Assembly: GCA_036768485.1 (NCBI GenBank)
Contig: JAVLUZ010000715.1
Span: 124,001-188,000, forward strand
Origin: Mermis nigrescens
Taxonomy: Eukaryota > Nematoda > Enoplea > Mermithida > Mermithidae
Direction of reading: 5' to 3'
DNA: 64,000 nucleotides
Under the pieces are notes generated by a model. The model did not search any database and was not told the DNA's origin. It worked only from the letters and a program-made list of their open reading frames with translations. Below, one piece after another: positions 44,560-56,510 of this stretch (position 1 is the stretch's first letter; each line of letters begins with the position of its first letter). The translations under genes were made by a program, and so were the position numbers.

Positions 44560-46490
44560 ATTAGTATGGCACGTATTTATAGAAATGACAAAATTTGCCA
44601 TTAGTGAAAATCTTTTTAACACAAGTTTGTTCTTTTTACTGTTGTTAGTAAAGCCTCACTGCATCTGATCGAGTACCTTTCTTTATCGAAATCATCTAAT
44701 CACAAAGATTATACTGTATCCCAGAAATCGAAGGACTTGCCATATTCACTGCAGGCTGCTGTCTGATTGGACAACATTTATATAGAGTGGCTGTCATGCG
44801 ATTGGTAGGGGAGAGCACAAAATTTTGTTTTTTTACAGACTTCTGCAAAATCCGTCATCAGCGAAACAAATTTTTTAGCGGCAAACAACCTAGCAACACA
44901 GGAAAAATTACCTATAAAAGGAGATGCAAGGCACCCGCGCGTGGTTAGATTTATTTCAAAGTACTTACCGAAGGATCAATATGTTAGAAATTTCTATATG
45001 CCTAACACATATATCAGTGAGGAAACGGAAGGCACGGTCTGGACGAGTTTGAGTGGGCTTTTGCCAGCACGCTGAGAATTCGAAAATACTTATATAGAAA
45101 GTCCTTGGATTCGTCAATTTCAGCTTATACCACTAATTATGCTGCCCTTTTCTAAATCATATTTCAACACACTAGCAGCTAAAACGTTTCGGTTTTTATC
45201 CGCACCTTAATATATGTTGTACTATTAATTTTCGCTCATCTAAATGCTGCAATGGCGCTTCGCTAGTTGATAACAGTGACAAAGCCCGCGCCGAACTGGA
45301 GGATTAGAATAGAAAATGGTGTAAAAAACATGTTTGCTAATCATTTTGTTGTGCTTACACAGATGCTTAGGCTTAGGCTTCACTTTATGTGCCTTCACAT
45401 TGGTGCCAAGGGATGATCTAAGCCTGGAGTCAAATGGAGGCAGAAATTGCGGAGCGGCGGAGCAATTTTCGCCGCATCTTTAACTTAGGCTTAGATCATT
45501 TCCTAGCACCAATCTGAAGCCTCAAACAGCAATTTTCGGGTTTCTAATCATCAGGAGCAGCGCTATGAGTCCAAGAGTTGCCATGAGCCAAGTTTGCAAT
45601 ACGCAGATTAGCCTAATTCTGCATGCATATGAAAAACGGGTTTCCACGGTAAGTTTTTGATTCCTAGCGATGTTCGTGATGATAAGAAAGCCGAAAATGT
45701 TGTACTTCCAAAAATTATGAAAAATCCCTAATAAAGAAATTTGTCCAAAAACAGTGTCTAAGAAATACACAAAAAGGCTTAATTCTAGAATAGATAGATA
45801 GATGTAATAGAAATGAAATTAATGGGTACTAATCGAAAGGTAATCGATTGTAAGGAAGATATTCAAAAGAAATTATCGACGGAAACCATTTAGAAGGGGG
45901 AAATTGAGGAATGAAGTTGTAAAGCGATAGAAGCACAAAGCATGGGAAGGCGACTGCCGTAAACGGCGTATTGATTGATCTAATGTATACTGATGCATAC
46001 GTTTGTATGTATATAGGTGCACAATGTTTAGGGAAGGCAGGCGACTGCAAAAAACGTCGCAATGATTGATCGAATTGTCTTGTGTACATAGGTATGTAAG
46101 TAGGTAGGTACATAGGTAATATGTTCATTAGCTGAAGGCGACGGCGATAATGCTTGACGATTGATGAACCTATTATGAATTAAAGAAGAACAGGTTAATT
46201 CGAACATACGTGCACTCACGATGAACGTTTATAAAGGACCTATGCAGGTACATAACTATCCACAATGCATTTATAGTTTCTATGTATAGCTTGAACGAAC
46301 ATTATGTACTTAAATGAATACACTGCGAATCAGTCGATGTAAGTTTACATGACTATCATAAAAGAATGTAAGTTAGGCCAATTTACTGTTGCCTTGATAG
46401 AACACTCCGTTCCTAATGCATTGGATAAATGTTGTGCTTAACATCAGACAGGTGATCTGTGGAACACATCTAAAGTGACAATTCTTTATG
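44560..46490. other. Intergenic, no gene recognised
   Basis: It contains CTTAGGCTTAGGCTT at about 45367, an inverted pair around a GCGGAGCGGCGGAGC motif (45395-45525), and a TATAAAAGG box at 44913 with no convincing coding sequence after it. 45870-46250 is GTAGGTAGGTACATAGG-rich. Confidence 0.5.
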
Positions 46491-46494
46491 TACT

Positions 46495-46745
46495 GTAAGG
46501 TGTTGGATTAGTAATCTTTTGCTCGCGTGGAGTCGACGTAGGTTCTCTATGCAAATTTTTTATTATCATGAGTGACTTACGTAGTAGGCGCTTGTTTGAT
46601 CGCAGGATTATTTATTACGGATAGTTTTAGATTAGTAACCTTATGCTCATGTGGAAGTCGAGCGTTGCTTTTCTATGCAAATTTTTATCAATCATATAAG
46701 TGATTCTACGTTGTTCCGGACGCGAGATTGCTTATTCCGGTTGTT
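46495..46745. repeat. Two-copy tandem repeat, about 130-140 bp
   Basis: TTAGTAATCTTTTGCTCGCG, then CTCTATGCAAATTTTTTAT and GTGACTTACGT recur as TTAGTAACCTTATGCTCATG, TTCTATGCAAATTTTTAT and GTGATTCTACGT. A second direct pair (TCAGATTTCGTTT with GGCACATT/AGCACATT) follows at 46980-47110. Confidence 0.65.
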
Positions 46746-47678
46746 TACGCTCTACCGTGCTGCTGTGTAATACGCATTTCGTATATTGGATTGTGATCAA
46801 GATTGTTATGCTTTCGCCAGTTGCTGCGTTCTAAGTAATGTACCTTAATCTTACAGAAATTAAATAGCTATCCGACGATTCGGTGAAACACTGACAATTG
46901 GTATAAGATTGTCAATTAGTTAGTATCGAAGGAGCCGGATTAAAAATCTGATGGGTGTGGTGGAGCGTTGAAATTAACCGTTTCGACCAGCGGCTAATCA
47001 GATTTCGTTTTGACTTAGCACATTGCCGTGGAACGCTCAAAACTGTTGATATCGCAATTTTTATCATCAGATTTCGTTTCGGCGTGGCACATTAATCGAA
47101 CGCTCGAAACGTATTGATATACGAAATTTTATCCCGCGACTCCTGAAAGGCGTACGATTGTCTGGATCAGCACGGAAATCAAAGAGATAAAAGTTAGTGA
47201 GAATTTACACTTCAGTAATTATAATAATGGTCATGTTTACCATCCGGTGATCAATCTTTTTTGTTAGTATTAGTTAGAAAGGGAAGGATTACGTATATTT
47301 TGACAAATAAGGGTGCTAGCGTCATTTTCTTCCTAAGTCTCTTCTAATATTCATTTTTTAGGCTTAGCTTAGATCATCCGCTGGCACCAATCTGAAGCCG
47401 CACTGAGCTCTAAGATAATTTTGATTAAGGTGAGAACTAGCGTTTTAATGCGAATTCAAGTAGGAGTTTTGAATACTACGAAGTTGAAAAAACAGACGGA
47501 AATGAAAGAGAGGAAATAAAATTTGTTGAAAATTTTTTTTTCAATCAAAGACTTTTCCGTCTGTTTTTCCAACTTTTATATTAAAGATATGTGCTTGAAA
47601 TCGCATAAAAACGCTGTTTTTTGAAATCTGGAACATGGAGCTATTCTAGAATTCGCCCTTTGGACCTCTCAAAAATGT

Positions 47679-48064
47679 GAACCAAAATTTAAAATGTGGA
47701 AAGAATTTTGGGTATGTTCAATAGTTCGCATTGTGAACCGAATCGCTAGGAAATAGATTGATCTAAGGTCCTACCCACGTAGTAAAACTTGCAAAGCGTG
47801 CATCATTAATTGTAAGAAATTTACAAAAAAATTCTTTTTTTGCATTTTAATTGCTGCACAACGGTGTGAAAAGTCAAAAAACGCGTTAATCCACACCTAA
47901 GACGCATTTCTATACGTTTTATCGACTTTTAACATAAAAAATTTTCAGACTTCCCACTGAGAAAAAACATTAGCTACGCCGATGCATGAAAATCACAGAT
48001 CCCATCCCACATTGAGAGAGAACCCAAAGCCAAAATTCTTTCCAAATTCAAAATTTTGGTTCAC
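47679..48064. mobile_element. Inverted-repeat element, GTGAACCAAAATTT ends
   Basis: Arms 47679-47716 (GTGAACCAAAATTTAAAATG, GGAAAGAATTTTGGG) and 48023-48064 (CCAAAATTCTTTCC, TTTTGGTTCACATT) are complementary. The true ends and the target duplication are not clear. Confidence 0.5.
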
Positions 48065-48719
48065 ATTATTAAAAGCGTAATGAATATGGAGGAAAACTAT
48101 ACCTATCACCGCAGTCGCATCGATCGCCTCATTTCGTTCGCAGAGGTTGTCAAATGTCAAGTGTATCTATGACAAAAAAAACCAATTTTAACCTCAGACT
48201 GCTTAAACTTCCCGGGTTAAGCAAGCATACACACAAAAAATAAAAAAGCAAGCATAAACAAAGAAATAAACAAAGGATTTATTGCTACGTCGCAAGTCCA
48301 ACGGCCTCAAAAAAAACCACCAAAATGGGGGAGACCCCCAACTCAGAAATCCTGATCGCTCGTCGTCTTTTCTCACTCGCTTTGTCATGTCACTTTCTTT
48401 AATTTGCCTGCAGTAATTTAAAAAATAGAATTTAGGAAGCACAAAATTCTACACTTTTAAATGAAGAATTTAGACGTTCTAAACAGCATCCACAGGCCGG
48501 CAACTACATGTAGTTTGTTTCATTATCAGACAGCTTTTTCAGTAAATTTTTTTGAGGGCTACAGTATGCCTAACTAGATGATTTACTGTAACTCGACAGA
48601 AAAAGTTGAGTAAGGGCGAGCGGCTGCCTTTCTTTCATTTTAATTACTAAACCGTCCATATAGACTGAACTCAAGCATCTAAACAGTGCTGTGACATACT
48701 ACAGTACATAAGTGCGCTA

Positions 48720-48790
48720 AATAAAAAGGAATTGAACCCGTGTTTCTTCGACGACAATCAGATGTTCTACCACTACCCTAAACAAATTTG
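48720..48790 (-). tRNA. tRNA-like sequence (pseudogene or SINE head)
   Basis: On the minus strand TAGGGTAGTGGTAGAAC (A-box-like) is followed 42 bases later by GGTTCAATTCC (B-box), the spacing of a tRNA. The acceptor stem does not pair well and the anticodon arm is poor, so it is not a working tRNA. It is a pseudogene or the 5' part of a tRNA-derived SINE. Confidence 0.4.
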
Positions 48791-48807
48791 CGGCGACGTT
48801 TGAAATG

Positions 48808-48975
48808 CTATAGTCTGTTTCCTATAACTTCGCGCATAAATTCTAAGAATTTTCAACGACAGTAAACCAAGGGTTACGATAATTATCAGATCAATACTTT
48901 AATCGCAATATGTCAGCTTATTGTCAGAGATAAGTTGTAAAATTTATGACCGAAGTTGTGTGAAACAGACTATAG
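48808..48975. mobile_element. Small MITE, CTATAGTCTGTTTC ends
   Basis: Inverted ends of about 30 bp (CTATAGTCTGTTTC...AACTTCG-GCATAAATT). TA at both borders could be the target site. A lone matching end (GAAACAGACTATAG) lies at 49208-49221. Confidence 0.6.
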
Positions 48976-49534
48976 TCTATTTTGTTCAACGGTCGATTTG
49001 CTACGAGCTGAATGCGCGAATTCCACCCGCATCTTGCATGATCTGCTGAAAGAAGAAAACAAATTATGCCGTAAGAAAATTTATTGGAAAACCCTTCCTT
49101 CCTATGTACATAGCTACAAAGATCTCTTTGTGACCTATAGTAAGTACATAGAGAAAATAGAGTTACTGTAGCCTCGGAAAAGGTTTGCTGAAAAAGCTCT
49201 CGAATAAATGAAACAGACTATAGCAGCTACCGGCCACTGGCAACATTTGTAGTAAATGGTGGCCTGTTGGCGCGGGTTGCTAGCGCAAAATAAGGCGGTA
49301 ACCACCGGACAGGATACTCGTTTTTTCTTCTTGTTTTCAGTCACCGGACCGGCCACCGGCCACCAAGATGCCTGCAGCAACCTCGTTCCACGAGTGTTGT
49401 CCTGATTGGCAACATGCAGAAAATAGGTTGTACCTATTTGTATGCCATTTTAGTTCGATATGGCTAGTGAAGGCCGCATTGTTATTATGAATAGAGAAAT
49501 GCGTTTTATAACAAAATGAAAATGAAGTGCCGAC

Positions 49535-49785
49535 CATACCTGGGCGTGGGAGGGGGTTGGGGTATGCACCTCCCCAGAAATCAGATTATCCCCCAGAAAC
49601 CAAATACCCTCCTCGAATTCAATTTTTGAAATTTTTTCTCAATTTTTTGATGCCAATTGATAGTGCTCGATGAGAAACGTTGAAAAATTGTGTTTTTTCG
49701 CCATACCACCATTTTTAGAGCCATTTTTGACCTTTGAAAAAATCTTGCACACCCCCAGAACTTTGGTGTCGCCCACCTATGTATG
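49535..49785 (+). mobile_element. Family E element
   Basis: Ends CATACCTGGGCGTGG and CGCCCACCTATGTATG; flanks GTGCCGAC/CTGCCGAC (7/8). Confidence 0.85.
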
Positions 49786-50089
49786 CTGCCGACTTTTTAT
49801 ATGCATCTTTTTTATTCTTAATTTTGTCTAGCCTTTTTTGAGTGCAAAAATCGTTTCGATACTCGGCAATAATCGAGAAAAAAGAAGTATGACTCAGCAA
49901 AGACCACATCGAGACATAGCACAAGAATCAAATAAATAAATAAATAAATAAATTTTGACTTATTTATATAATTATTGATTTTCTTCACATTTTTTCTAAT
50001 AAATACTTAAAAATCATTAGCAATGTAAAGTTATGCAGATGTGTGCTAACAATAGCAGATTGCCACAAAAAATTGAGCATTGCAGCTCG

Positions 50090-50470
50090 ATCCAACGTAG
50101 CAAGCAAACGCTAGGCTTCTGCAGGTTGCCGCGTAATTTTGCCTGGAAACCAGTGGCACCGGTGTCCGTTTAGCCAGGGCCTGTCTATTTTCATTTTGAA
50201 AAAGTATGTTTTAGGTCACGGATTTGAAATTTTTTATGCAAGTTTTGCTGCATAGATTTCATTTAGCATATCAAAAACTAAGTGAGACTTGTTTCTTTGC
50301 TCCTCTGTCTGAAAACGACGGTTTGATACATTAGATTTTTCGTCGTTCGTCGTTTTTCGTTTCTGAAGAACAAGGTTTTCCGTTGTTTTTCGTTTATCGC
50401 CCACGCTCTCTGCATTCTCTATTACTTGTACAGTGATATAATAGACGCACTCTGTGCATATTCTCATTAC
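50090..50470 (-). pseudogene. Relic of a repeated protein-coding sequence
   Basis: The minus frame (50234-50467) reads KRKTTNDEKSN and EEQRNKSHLVFDMLN. A second relic with EQRNKAQRKYVVFDMLN lies on the plus strand at about 56676-56760. Both are followed by a related CCGGTG-CCAC-rich tail (50100-50190; 56790-56900). The protein family is not recognised; it is probably transposon-derived or a dispersed gene relic. Confidence 0.45.
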
Positions 50471-50510
50471 ATGTGTGGCAACTAGAGGTTACATATACAT
50501 GTAATGCTTA

Positions 50511-50958
50511 CCATAGCATGGGAATTCTGGGGGTCAGGACCAAAAAAAATTTAAAAAGTACTTATTTTGGGTTGAGTAAATTGGATAGTCAAGAAATGTG
50601 TATATGGTGCGAAGCGCCGAAAATTTGAGATTTTTGAGCCAAAAATGAGCTAAAAACGGTTGAAAGGGCACACTTTTTGCAACTTTTACGAAAAATCAGC
50701 AATTCTGGGAGGGGTTCGCAGCCATTTTACGGCATCTCAGTTGCCATTCTGGGGGTCGAACCCCGCCAGAACACGTCTGGTGCTAGCTGCTATACCATAC
50801 ATAGGCAAAGCCAAATTCTATGGGTTTGGGTGGTCTAAAACTGGCAAAAATCGCGAAAAATGCCACAAATTTAAAATTCTGGGAGTTATCGATTTTGGGG
50901 TCTATCTGATTCTGTGGGTCTACCGCTTTCTAGGAGTGTAAACATCCCACGCCCATGT
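50511..50958 (+). mobile_element. Family D-like element
   Basis: CCATAGCATGGGAATTCTGG at the left, TGGTGCGAAGCGCCG at about 50606, AAATCAGCAATTCTGGG, and CACGCCCATGTGCGG at the right. Longer than other D copies. Confidence 0.55.
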
Positions 50959-51059
50959 GCGGTCCTGTCTCATTAGACCCTTTCTAGCTCAATGGATCTA
51001 GCGAATGAGACCGAATTTCACTGCGCTGCCCATTGGAATTTAAGCGATTGTACGATAGT

Positions 51060-51800
51060 TATAGATACTTATTGTGCGATAGCAGGTTATGTCCATGTGT
51101 CATGTATACGTGACAGCTGCTATAAGCAACAGCTGTCGCTGATTGCCACAGTAAGTGTTCCGTTCACTTATAAGGAAGAGACGAATTTCCAGCAATGAAC
51201 CGGTCCTCGCTCAGTGACTTATGCGCTCAGTTGAGAAGTCAGCGCTGATAAAAGTTGTTGGAGGATCGCCTAGCAGCACCGGTTTTGTTCTCATTAGACA
51301 GCTCAGTTCGAGCTGATGACGCTACCCGAATCTAGCGCTCCTGGTTTAGTGGGTCAAGTATTATTGAATTGATTGATTATTGATTATTAACTCCCAGAAA
51401 TGGAGGCTGTAATATATTATGTTATATGCATTCCCGCATCAGGCATGCTTTGTTACATAGGGGATCGTCTGGGAAAGTCACATTTCTGGTGATGTCACAT
51501 ATACATGACAGCTGCTAACCCAGCAACAGCTGTCGCTGGTTGCCACAGTAATTGTTCCGTTCTCTTAAAAGGAAGAGACGGATTTCCAGCAATGAACTGG
51601 TCCTCGCTCAGTGCCTTATGCGCTCAGTTGAGGAGTCGCGCTGATAAAGGCTGTTGGGTTCGCCCAACAGCACCGGTTTTGTTCTCACTAAACAGCTCAG
51701 TTCGGGCTGGTGACTGCCCGAACCTACACTTCTGATTTAGTAGGTCAAGTATTATTGAATTGATTATTGATTATTAACTCCTAAAAATGGAGGCCATATT
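51060..51800. repeat. Two-copy tandem repeat of about 400 bp
   Basis: GTGACAGCTGCTATAAGCAA to TATTGATTATTAACTCC-AAATGGAGGC is found at about 51110-51405 and again at 51507-51793, in the same order with scattered changes. A short hairpin GGTAGCGCGATAGCGCTACC follows at 51811. No gene recognised. Confidence 0.75.
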
Positions 51801-51879
51801 ATATCATAGGTAGCGCGATAGCGCTACCTATAATACACTTGGCCATCCTTTTTTCTTATATGTTTTTCACAGCGAGTGC

Positions 51880-53260
51880 GAAATTTGTGTCCCCCCTCAC
51901 AGCTATAACGGCACACATCTGAGAGGTGCGGTTTTTTTAAAGGTAGATAATAAAAAACTTAGTGCCCCCCATTTTTTCTTGTTTACACTCAATACCGAGC
52001 GCGTCGTGAGTGTGTGAAGTTTACACCCAAAATTCAAATAATTTGCGGAGGGCCAATTTTTTTAAAATGTTTTCCCTAATTAGTAGGTTACGAATCTAAT
52101 CTTAAAATTTCTTTACACTCATTGGTTGTTGCACAGGAGTGTAAATTAGACGGTTTTTTACAGTTTTCATGTGGCCAAGCATATCTAACTCACTTTTACA
52201 TTCTATGCAGTCTGATTAGTTTCAAAATGTAGACGGTTAAAAAATCTAGGTGAGACTTTTTTTAATTTTTTCCAAGTAATATTCTCGAATTTAGAGGCGG
52301 TTTATTGTAAAGAGTCTGGGACAAAAAATTTTTTCCCTGCTATATTCTCCACTTGGTAGACAAAACGTGGTAACTACCCTTAAAATGTACCTCGTCTTAA
52401 GCGCTACACGTCAAAATTTATTTTTTTCTTTTACAATCAATATTGCGTTGTTAGTGCAAGTGTAAACTTTACACTGAAAAATTTTTCCGCCTAATAGCGT
52501 CGTAGATGATGAATTTTTTTTTAAAAATGTTTTCCCTATTAGTGAGTTACGAATCTGGTCTTAAAATTTCTTTACACTCATTAGTTGTTGCACAGGAGTG
52601 TAAATTAGACAGTTTTTTACTGTTTTCATGTGCAAGAGCATATCTAACTCAGTTTTACATTCTATGCAGTCTGATTGGTTTCAAGGAGGTAGATGGTTAT
52701 AAAATCTAGGAGAAATTTTTTTTATTTTTTCTTAAAAAGTAATATTTCCGAATTTAGAAGCGGTTTATTGTAAGAATCTGAGACAAAAAATATTTTTCCC
52801 TGCCATATTCTCCACTTAAGTAGAAAAAACGTGGTAACTCACCTTTAAAATCTGCCTCGTCTTAAGCGCTACGTCAAAATTTATTTTGTTCCTTTACAAT
52901 CAATATTGCGTTATTAGTGCGGTTAAACTTTACACTGAAAATATTTTCCGCCCAGAGCGTCGTGATGATGATTTTTTTAAATGTTCTCTGTGAGGTGGAG
53001 AATAACAAATCTTACCTTCAAGCTTTTTTAATCAATACACAGTACCAGGGGTCTTTAACTTTGCACTCTAGTGGATGAGTAAAAAACAGATTTTGTCCAA
53101 GATTTCTCTGCCAACTTTTTGGGTTATGAGTTAAGATAATTTAAATATGTAAAAATAAAGTAACTTTTAAGGAGACTCGTCGAAGCAAGCCGCGTTCAAA
53201 AAAGTAAGATTGAGTTGTTTATGGGGGTATAAAGTTCGAAATCTGAGGTGTAAAATGGGC
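51880..53260. repeat. Two-copy tandem repeat of 461 bp in TTTACACT-rich DNA
   Basis: TGTTTTCCCTA, then GTTACGAATCT, TTTACACTCATT-GTTGTTGCACAGGAG and CTTAAGCGCTAC at 52068-52400 recur at 52529-52870. The whole region is dotted with TTTACACT/AGTGTAAA. Confidence 0.75.
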
Positions 53261-53327
53261 GAAAAAAAACAGGTTTTTTCGTATTTAATTGGTAAATCAT
53301 AGCTAAATATTTTGCGGAACATAAGTT

Positions 53328-53612
53328 AGGCACATACAAACGTACAAGTCAAAGGGCTACAACCTGGCTCAAACCGAATTCATTTACACTCAATGAGGCG
53401 TTCGGTTCAGATTTTTCAAAAGTTTAAAATGTGGTGGACAGTGAAAAATACGTGTTTTGTCCATATGTTTGTTCGCCACCCTTAAAAAGTACTTTATTTT
53501 TATCCTATTCGACCTCTCCCGACTTCTTAAAGAGAAAGTGGAGTGTAAATAAATACGGTTTGGGCCAGTTTGTAGCCCTTTAATTGTAGTACGTTTGTAG
53601 TGTGCCAAACTT
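53328..53612. repeat. Inverted repeat, arms about 67-75 bp
   Basis: Left arm GGCACATACAAACGTACAAG, AAGGGCTACAACCTGGC...TTTACACTC is complementary to GAGTGTAAATAAATACGG...GTAGCCCTTTAATTGTAGTACG at the right. Confidence 0.7.
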
Positions 53613-53979
53613 TGTTTGTAAACTTTACACTGAAAAAATTTTTTGGGAAAAAAATCGGTTTGAGTTTTTTTGAAACAGATGAAAAAAACCGATTGCTTGC
53701 CCTAGATGTATATTATTGTGCTCAATTTCCATACGCACGTACACGACCGTTAAGCGCAACGCTTAAGTGAGTCGCCCGGGACCACCTTCCCCTAAAAATT
53801 ATCATATTTTTCATTCCATTCCCACATATTTTCAATCAAAATCCAGGATAGGAAAATGGGTACTCGGGCTTAATGCGACTTGAGTACGAGTGGTATGTGT
53901 GTTATTATATCTTACTTGTGTTAAAAGATCATATGTGTGTCTCATATTTGTGCCTGTCTCGTTTGTACATACCTCTACC

Positions 53980-54159
53980 CAGGGGAGGATTTAGGGGCGG
54001 CCGCCTCCCCCATTGACCAAAAAGTCGCAAAATTAAGCATTTTTAAGCGATTTTTAGCGATTTTCGGGTTAAAACGGCTAATTTTTCCGCCCAAGTCAGG
54101 GTCCGCCCCCTCTTTAGGGGTACCGCCCCCGCCTTAGGAAAATCCTAGATCCGCCACTG
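53980..54159. mobile_element. Family J element J3
   Basis: Ends CAGGGGAGGATTTAGG and CCTAGATCCGCCACTG; flanks CCTCTACC/CCTTTACC (7/8). Confidence 0.85.
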
Positions 54160-55502
54160 CCTTTACCGTAAGCTTTTGCCCATAGGCCTATTGTCGTATT
54201 CATAGATCCTTTTCATCTCTTGGTTCGTGTTGTTACGCCTCTTTTTCCGCATCAGTTAAAACTGCGTGCAGAGCGCAGTTTGACGGCACTAAGATTTTAC
54301 ATTTTACAATTAGTTTTTGAGCTTGAGAGCCTCTCCGCCAGCTTCCAGCGCTGAGCGTATCTTTTTCTTTTCGTTGCCGTACGCTTTGTTTTTAATTATT
54401 CGTGTTTGTGCCGATTGGCATCAGTTGTTGTATGCCTTTGGCAGGGCTTTGTACCCTTGTTTAATAATATTGTTCGATTTTACCCGATTAGCTTAACACG
54501 ACGGTCAGCAGCATGTATCCTCCATGCTGTCGCTTTTTAATTGCTTCATAATTTTTCCGTCCAAAAAATATTGTAAAAATTAATTATTTAATTAACGATG
54601 CTGGGCTCGGTTGAATTTCCGTGCTGTTGAATTCTGTCCATGTGCTACACTATACTTAGGAACCCTTAATATTTTCAAGCACCGGAATTCGGTCCAAAAC
54701 AAGTTGAATAATATTCTTTTTGAGCCCTCAATCAGGTTTCCGGGGAACTTACTTCAATTAGGTACTCAATCTCAAAGGGGTTAAATAAGTAAGTTTCACT
54801 AGGTGCGTGCGTAGAGGACGGGCTACCTTGAAGAGCCGGGCCGCTTACTCCCGAATCGCCGGCTGTGATCGACCTCCTAAAAAGGGCGAGAACCCCCGTG
54901 TGAGCCATAAGCTGGAGATTTGGTTAAGTAAGCGAAGTGAACGTAGCTTGAGTTTACGTTAACACATCTGATATTTATTTGTCCTTGGGCCATTGTGGAG
55001 ACTTAATTTTTTCATAAATGTTGACGTCGTAATATCAGAATTACGAATCCGACTGAAATTTTCTTTAAACTCTGTGGTTGTGTAATGTTTACACTGCCTA
55101 TTAACTCAACTCTTGTTCTAGAGCCTTGCGGAAGCTTAATTTTTTCAAAATGTTCAACGTAAAATCAGATTTGAGAATCTGACTATTAGTTTTACTCTAC
55201 ACCTAGTAGTTGTGTGAAGTTTGCACTAATCGTTTGTTGTTAAAATGTAGTTTATACTACAAATTTATTTTACTTGCAAATCTGAGCGTTAGTGTTCTTA
55301 CACCTGATATTTGCGTAGAAGTTAATGTCTGAAAAACTTTGATCTGTTAAAATAATGCAAGGTTGTCTTGTTTGAAAAGGATAATGCTGATGTTAAGAAC
55401 GTTATTGTTTTCCGTGTTCTTGGACTGCTGTCATTATAATGGCATGTTACTGTATGTGTTTACTGACTGATGTACTCAAATCATGCTAATTAAAAGTGGG
55501 GT
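54160..55502. other. Intergenic, no gene recognised
   Basis: A GC-richer patch at 54820-54960 and scattered TTTACACT motifs to about 55330. I checked for tRNA, rRNA and coding similarity by eye and found none. Confidence 0.5.
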
Positions 55503-56268
55503 ACTAGCAAAGAAAAATGCTCCGATGGAACAAAAAAGATGAATATACTTGGAATTGTGGATTATTAAGGATGTAAAAGGAGGGGACTAGGAAAAATCTA
55601 CCTAAAGTCGCAAAATCTGCTAAAAATCAGACTTTCTCTATGCAACGCAAAAAATCGAAGTGTATATTCTGCGGCCAACAGATTAAAATAAATCTTTAAC
55701 CATAAAAATGATTGAAAAAGCAACACGTTAGCTATGCAGTAGCTATGGGAAATGATATTGAGTAAACTAACAGTCTTCTAAGCCAATTGAATGAAATATG
55801 CAAACATCGAAGACAATTGGAGACATGGAGTGGTTTAAAACAGTAGGAAACGCGTAAGTTGACTTGAAACGAGACTAAATGTAGATACACTCGCATGCCC
55901 GAAACGATTGTGTGCACTAATCAATCGGCCCCTGCTTTGCTTGATATAATGCTCATAACAAAATAAAACAACACAAATACAATACCTCTTAGTTTTCTAT
56001 CAATCAGGTGCCAGCAATTTAAAAAGTAACACTTGATAGATTTCGTTTACACTCTTATCTGAAACTTCGAACATTATTTAAAAAAGACACGTTTTTAGAG
56101 GCCGCAGAATATACATCGATTTTTTGCATTGCTTGAGAAAGTCTGATTTTTAGCAGATTTTGCGACTTTAGGTAGATTTTTCCTAGTCCCTCCTTTTGCA
56201 TCCTTAATAATCCACAATTCCAAGTATATTCATCTTTTTTGTTCCATCGAACATTTTTCTTTGCTAGT
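55503..56268. mobile_element. Element with inverted arms of about 170 bp, CTAGCAAAG ends
   Basis: Arms 55503-55677 and 56099-56268 are near-perfect complements (ACTAGCAAAGAAAAATG, AAGATGAATATACTTGGAAT, AAAATCTACCTAAAGTCGC). The 420-bp centre has no open frame of note. Target duplication not clear (GTA/TTA). Confidence 0.75.
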
Positions 56269-56269
56269 T

Positions 56270-56510
56270 ATGTTATATGACCCACACCAGGCATCCTTTG
56301 TTACACATGCAGCACAATACCTGGCCGTAGGGAGTTTTCACCTTCAAAAATCTGGTGACCCCCAGAATCAGGTAGACCCTCCCCAAAAAATGCGATTGCC
56401 CCAAGAATTGAATTGTGGCATGTTGTTTTGCGATTTTGCCGCACTTTTGAAACCGAACCCCAAAATTTGGTCGTCGCTGCACATGCAACGTATACGCATG
56501 TAATGTAAAT
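56270..56510. mobile_element. Unclassified short element, CATGCAGC...ATGTAATG
   Basis: CACCAGGCATCCTTTGTTAC at the left resembles 51440-51460 (CATCAGGCATGCTTTGTTAC). C-rich interior with a run of CCCCAGAATC motifs, as in D and P. Ends uncertain. Confidence 0.35.

Noticed and set aside
44913..45050. TATAAAAGG followed by a short ATG frame as a promoter and gene
   Set aside because: The frame is about 42 codons with no similarity and no splice context.
48956..49171. 71-codon frame with Lys/Tyr-rich C-terminus as a gene
   Set aside because: Protein-like by eye, but it starts inside a MITE end, has no domain and no partner exon; not enough to call.
54820..54960. GC-rich patch as rRNA or tRNA
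   Set aside because: No cloverleaf, no A and B boxes at correct spacing and no rRNA motif seen.
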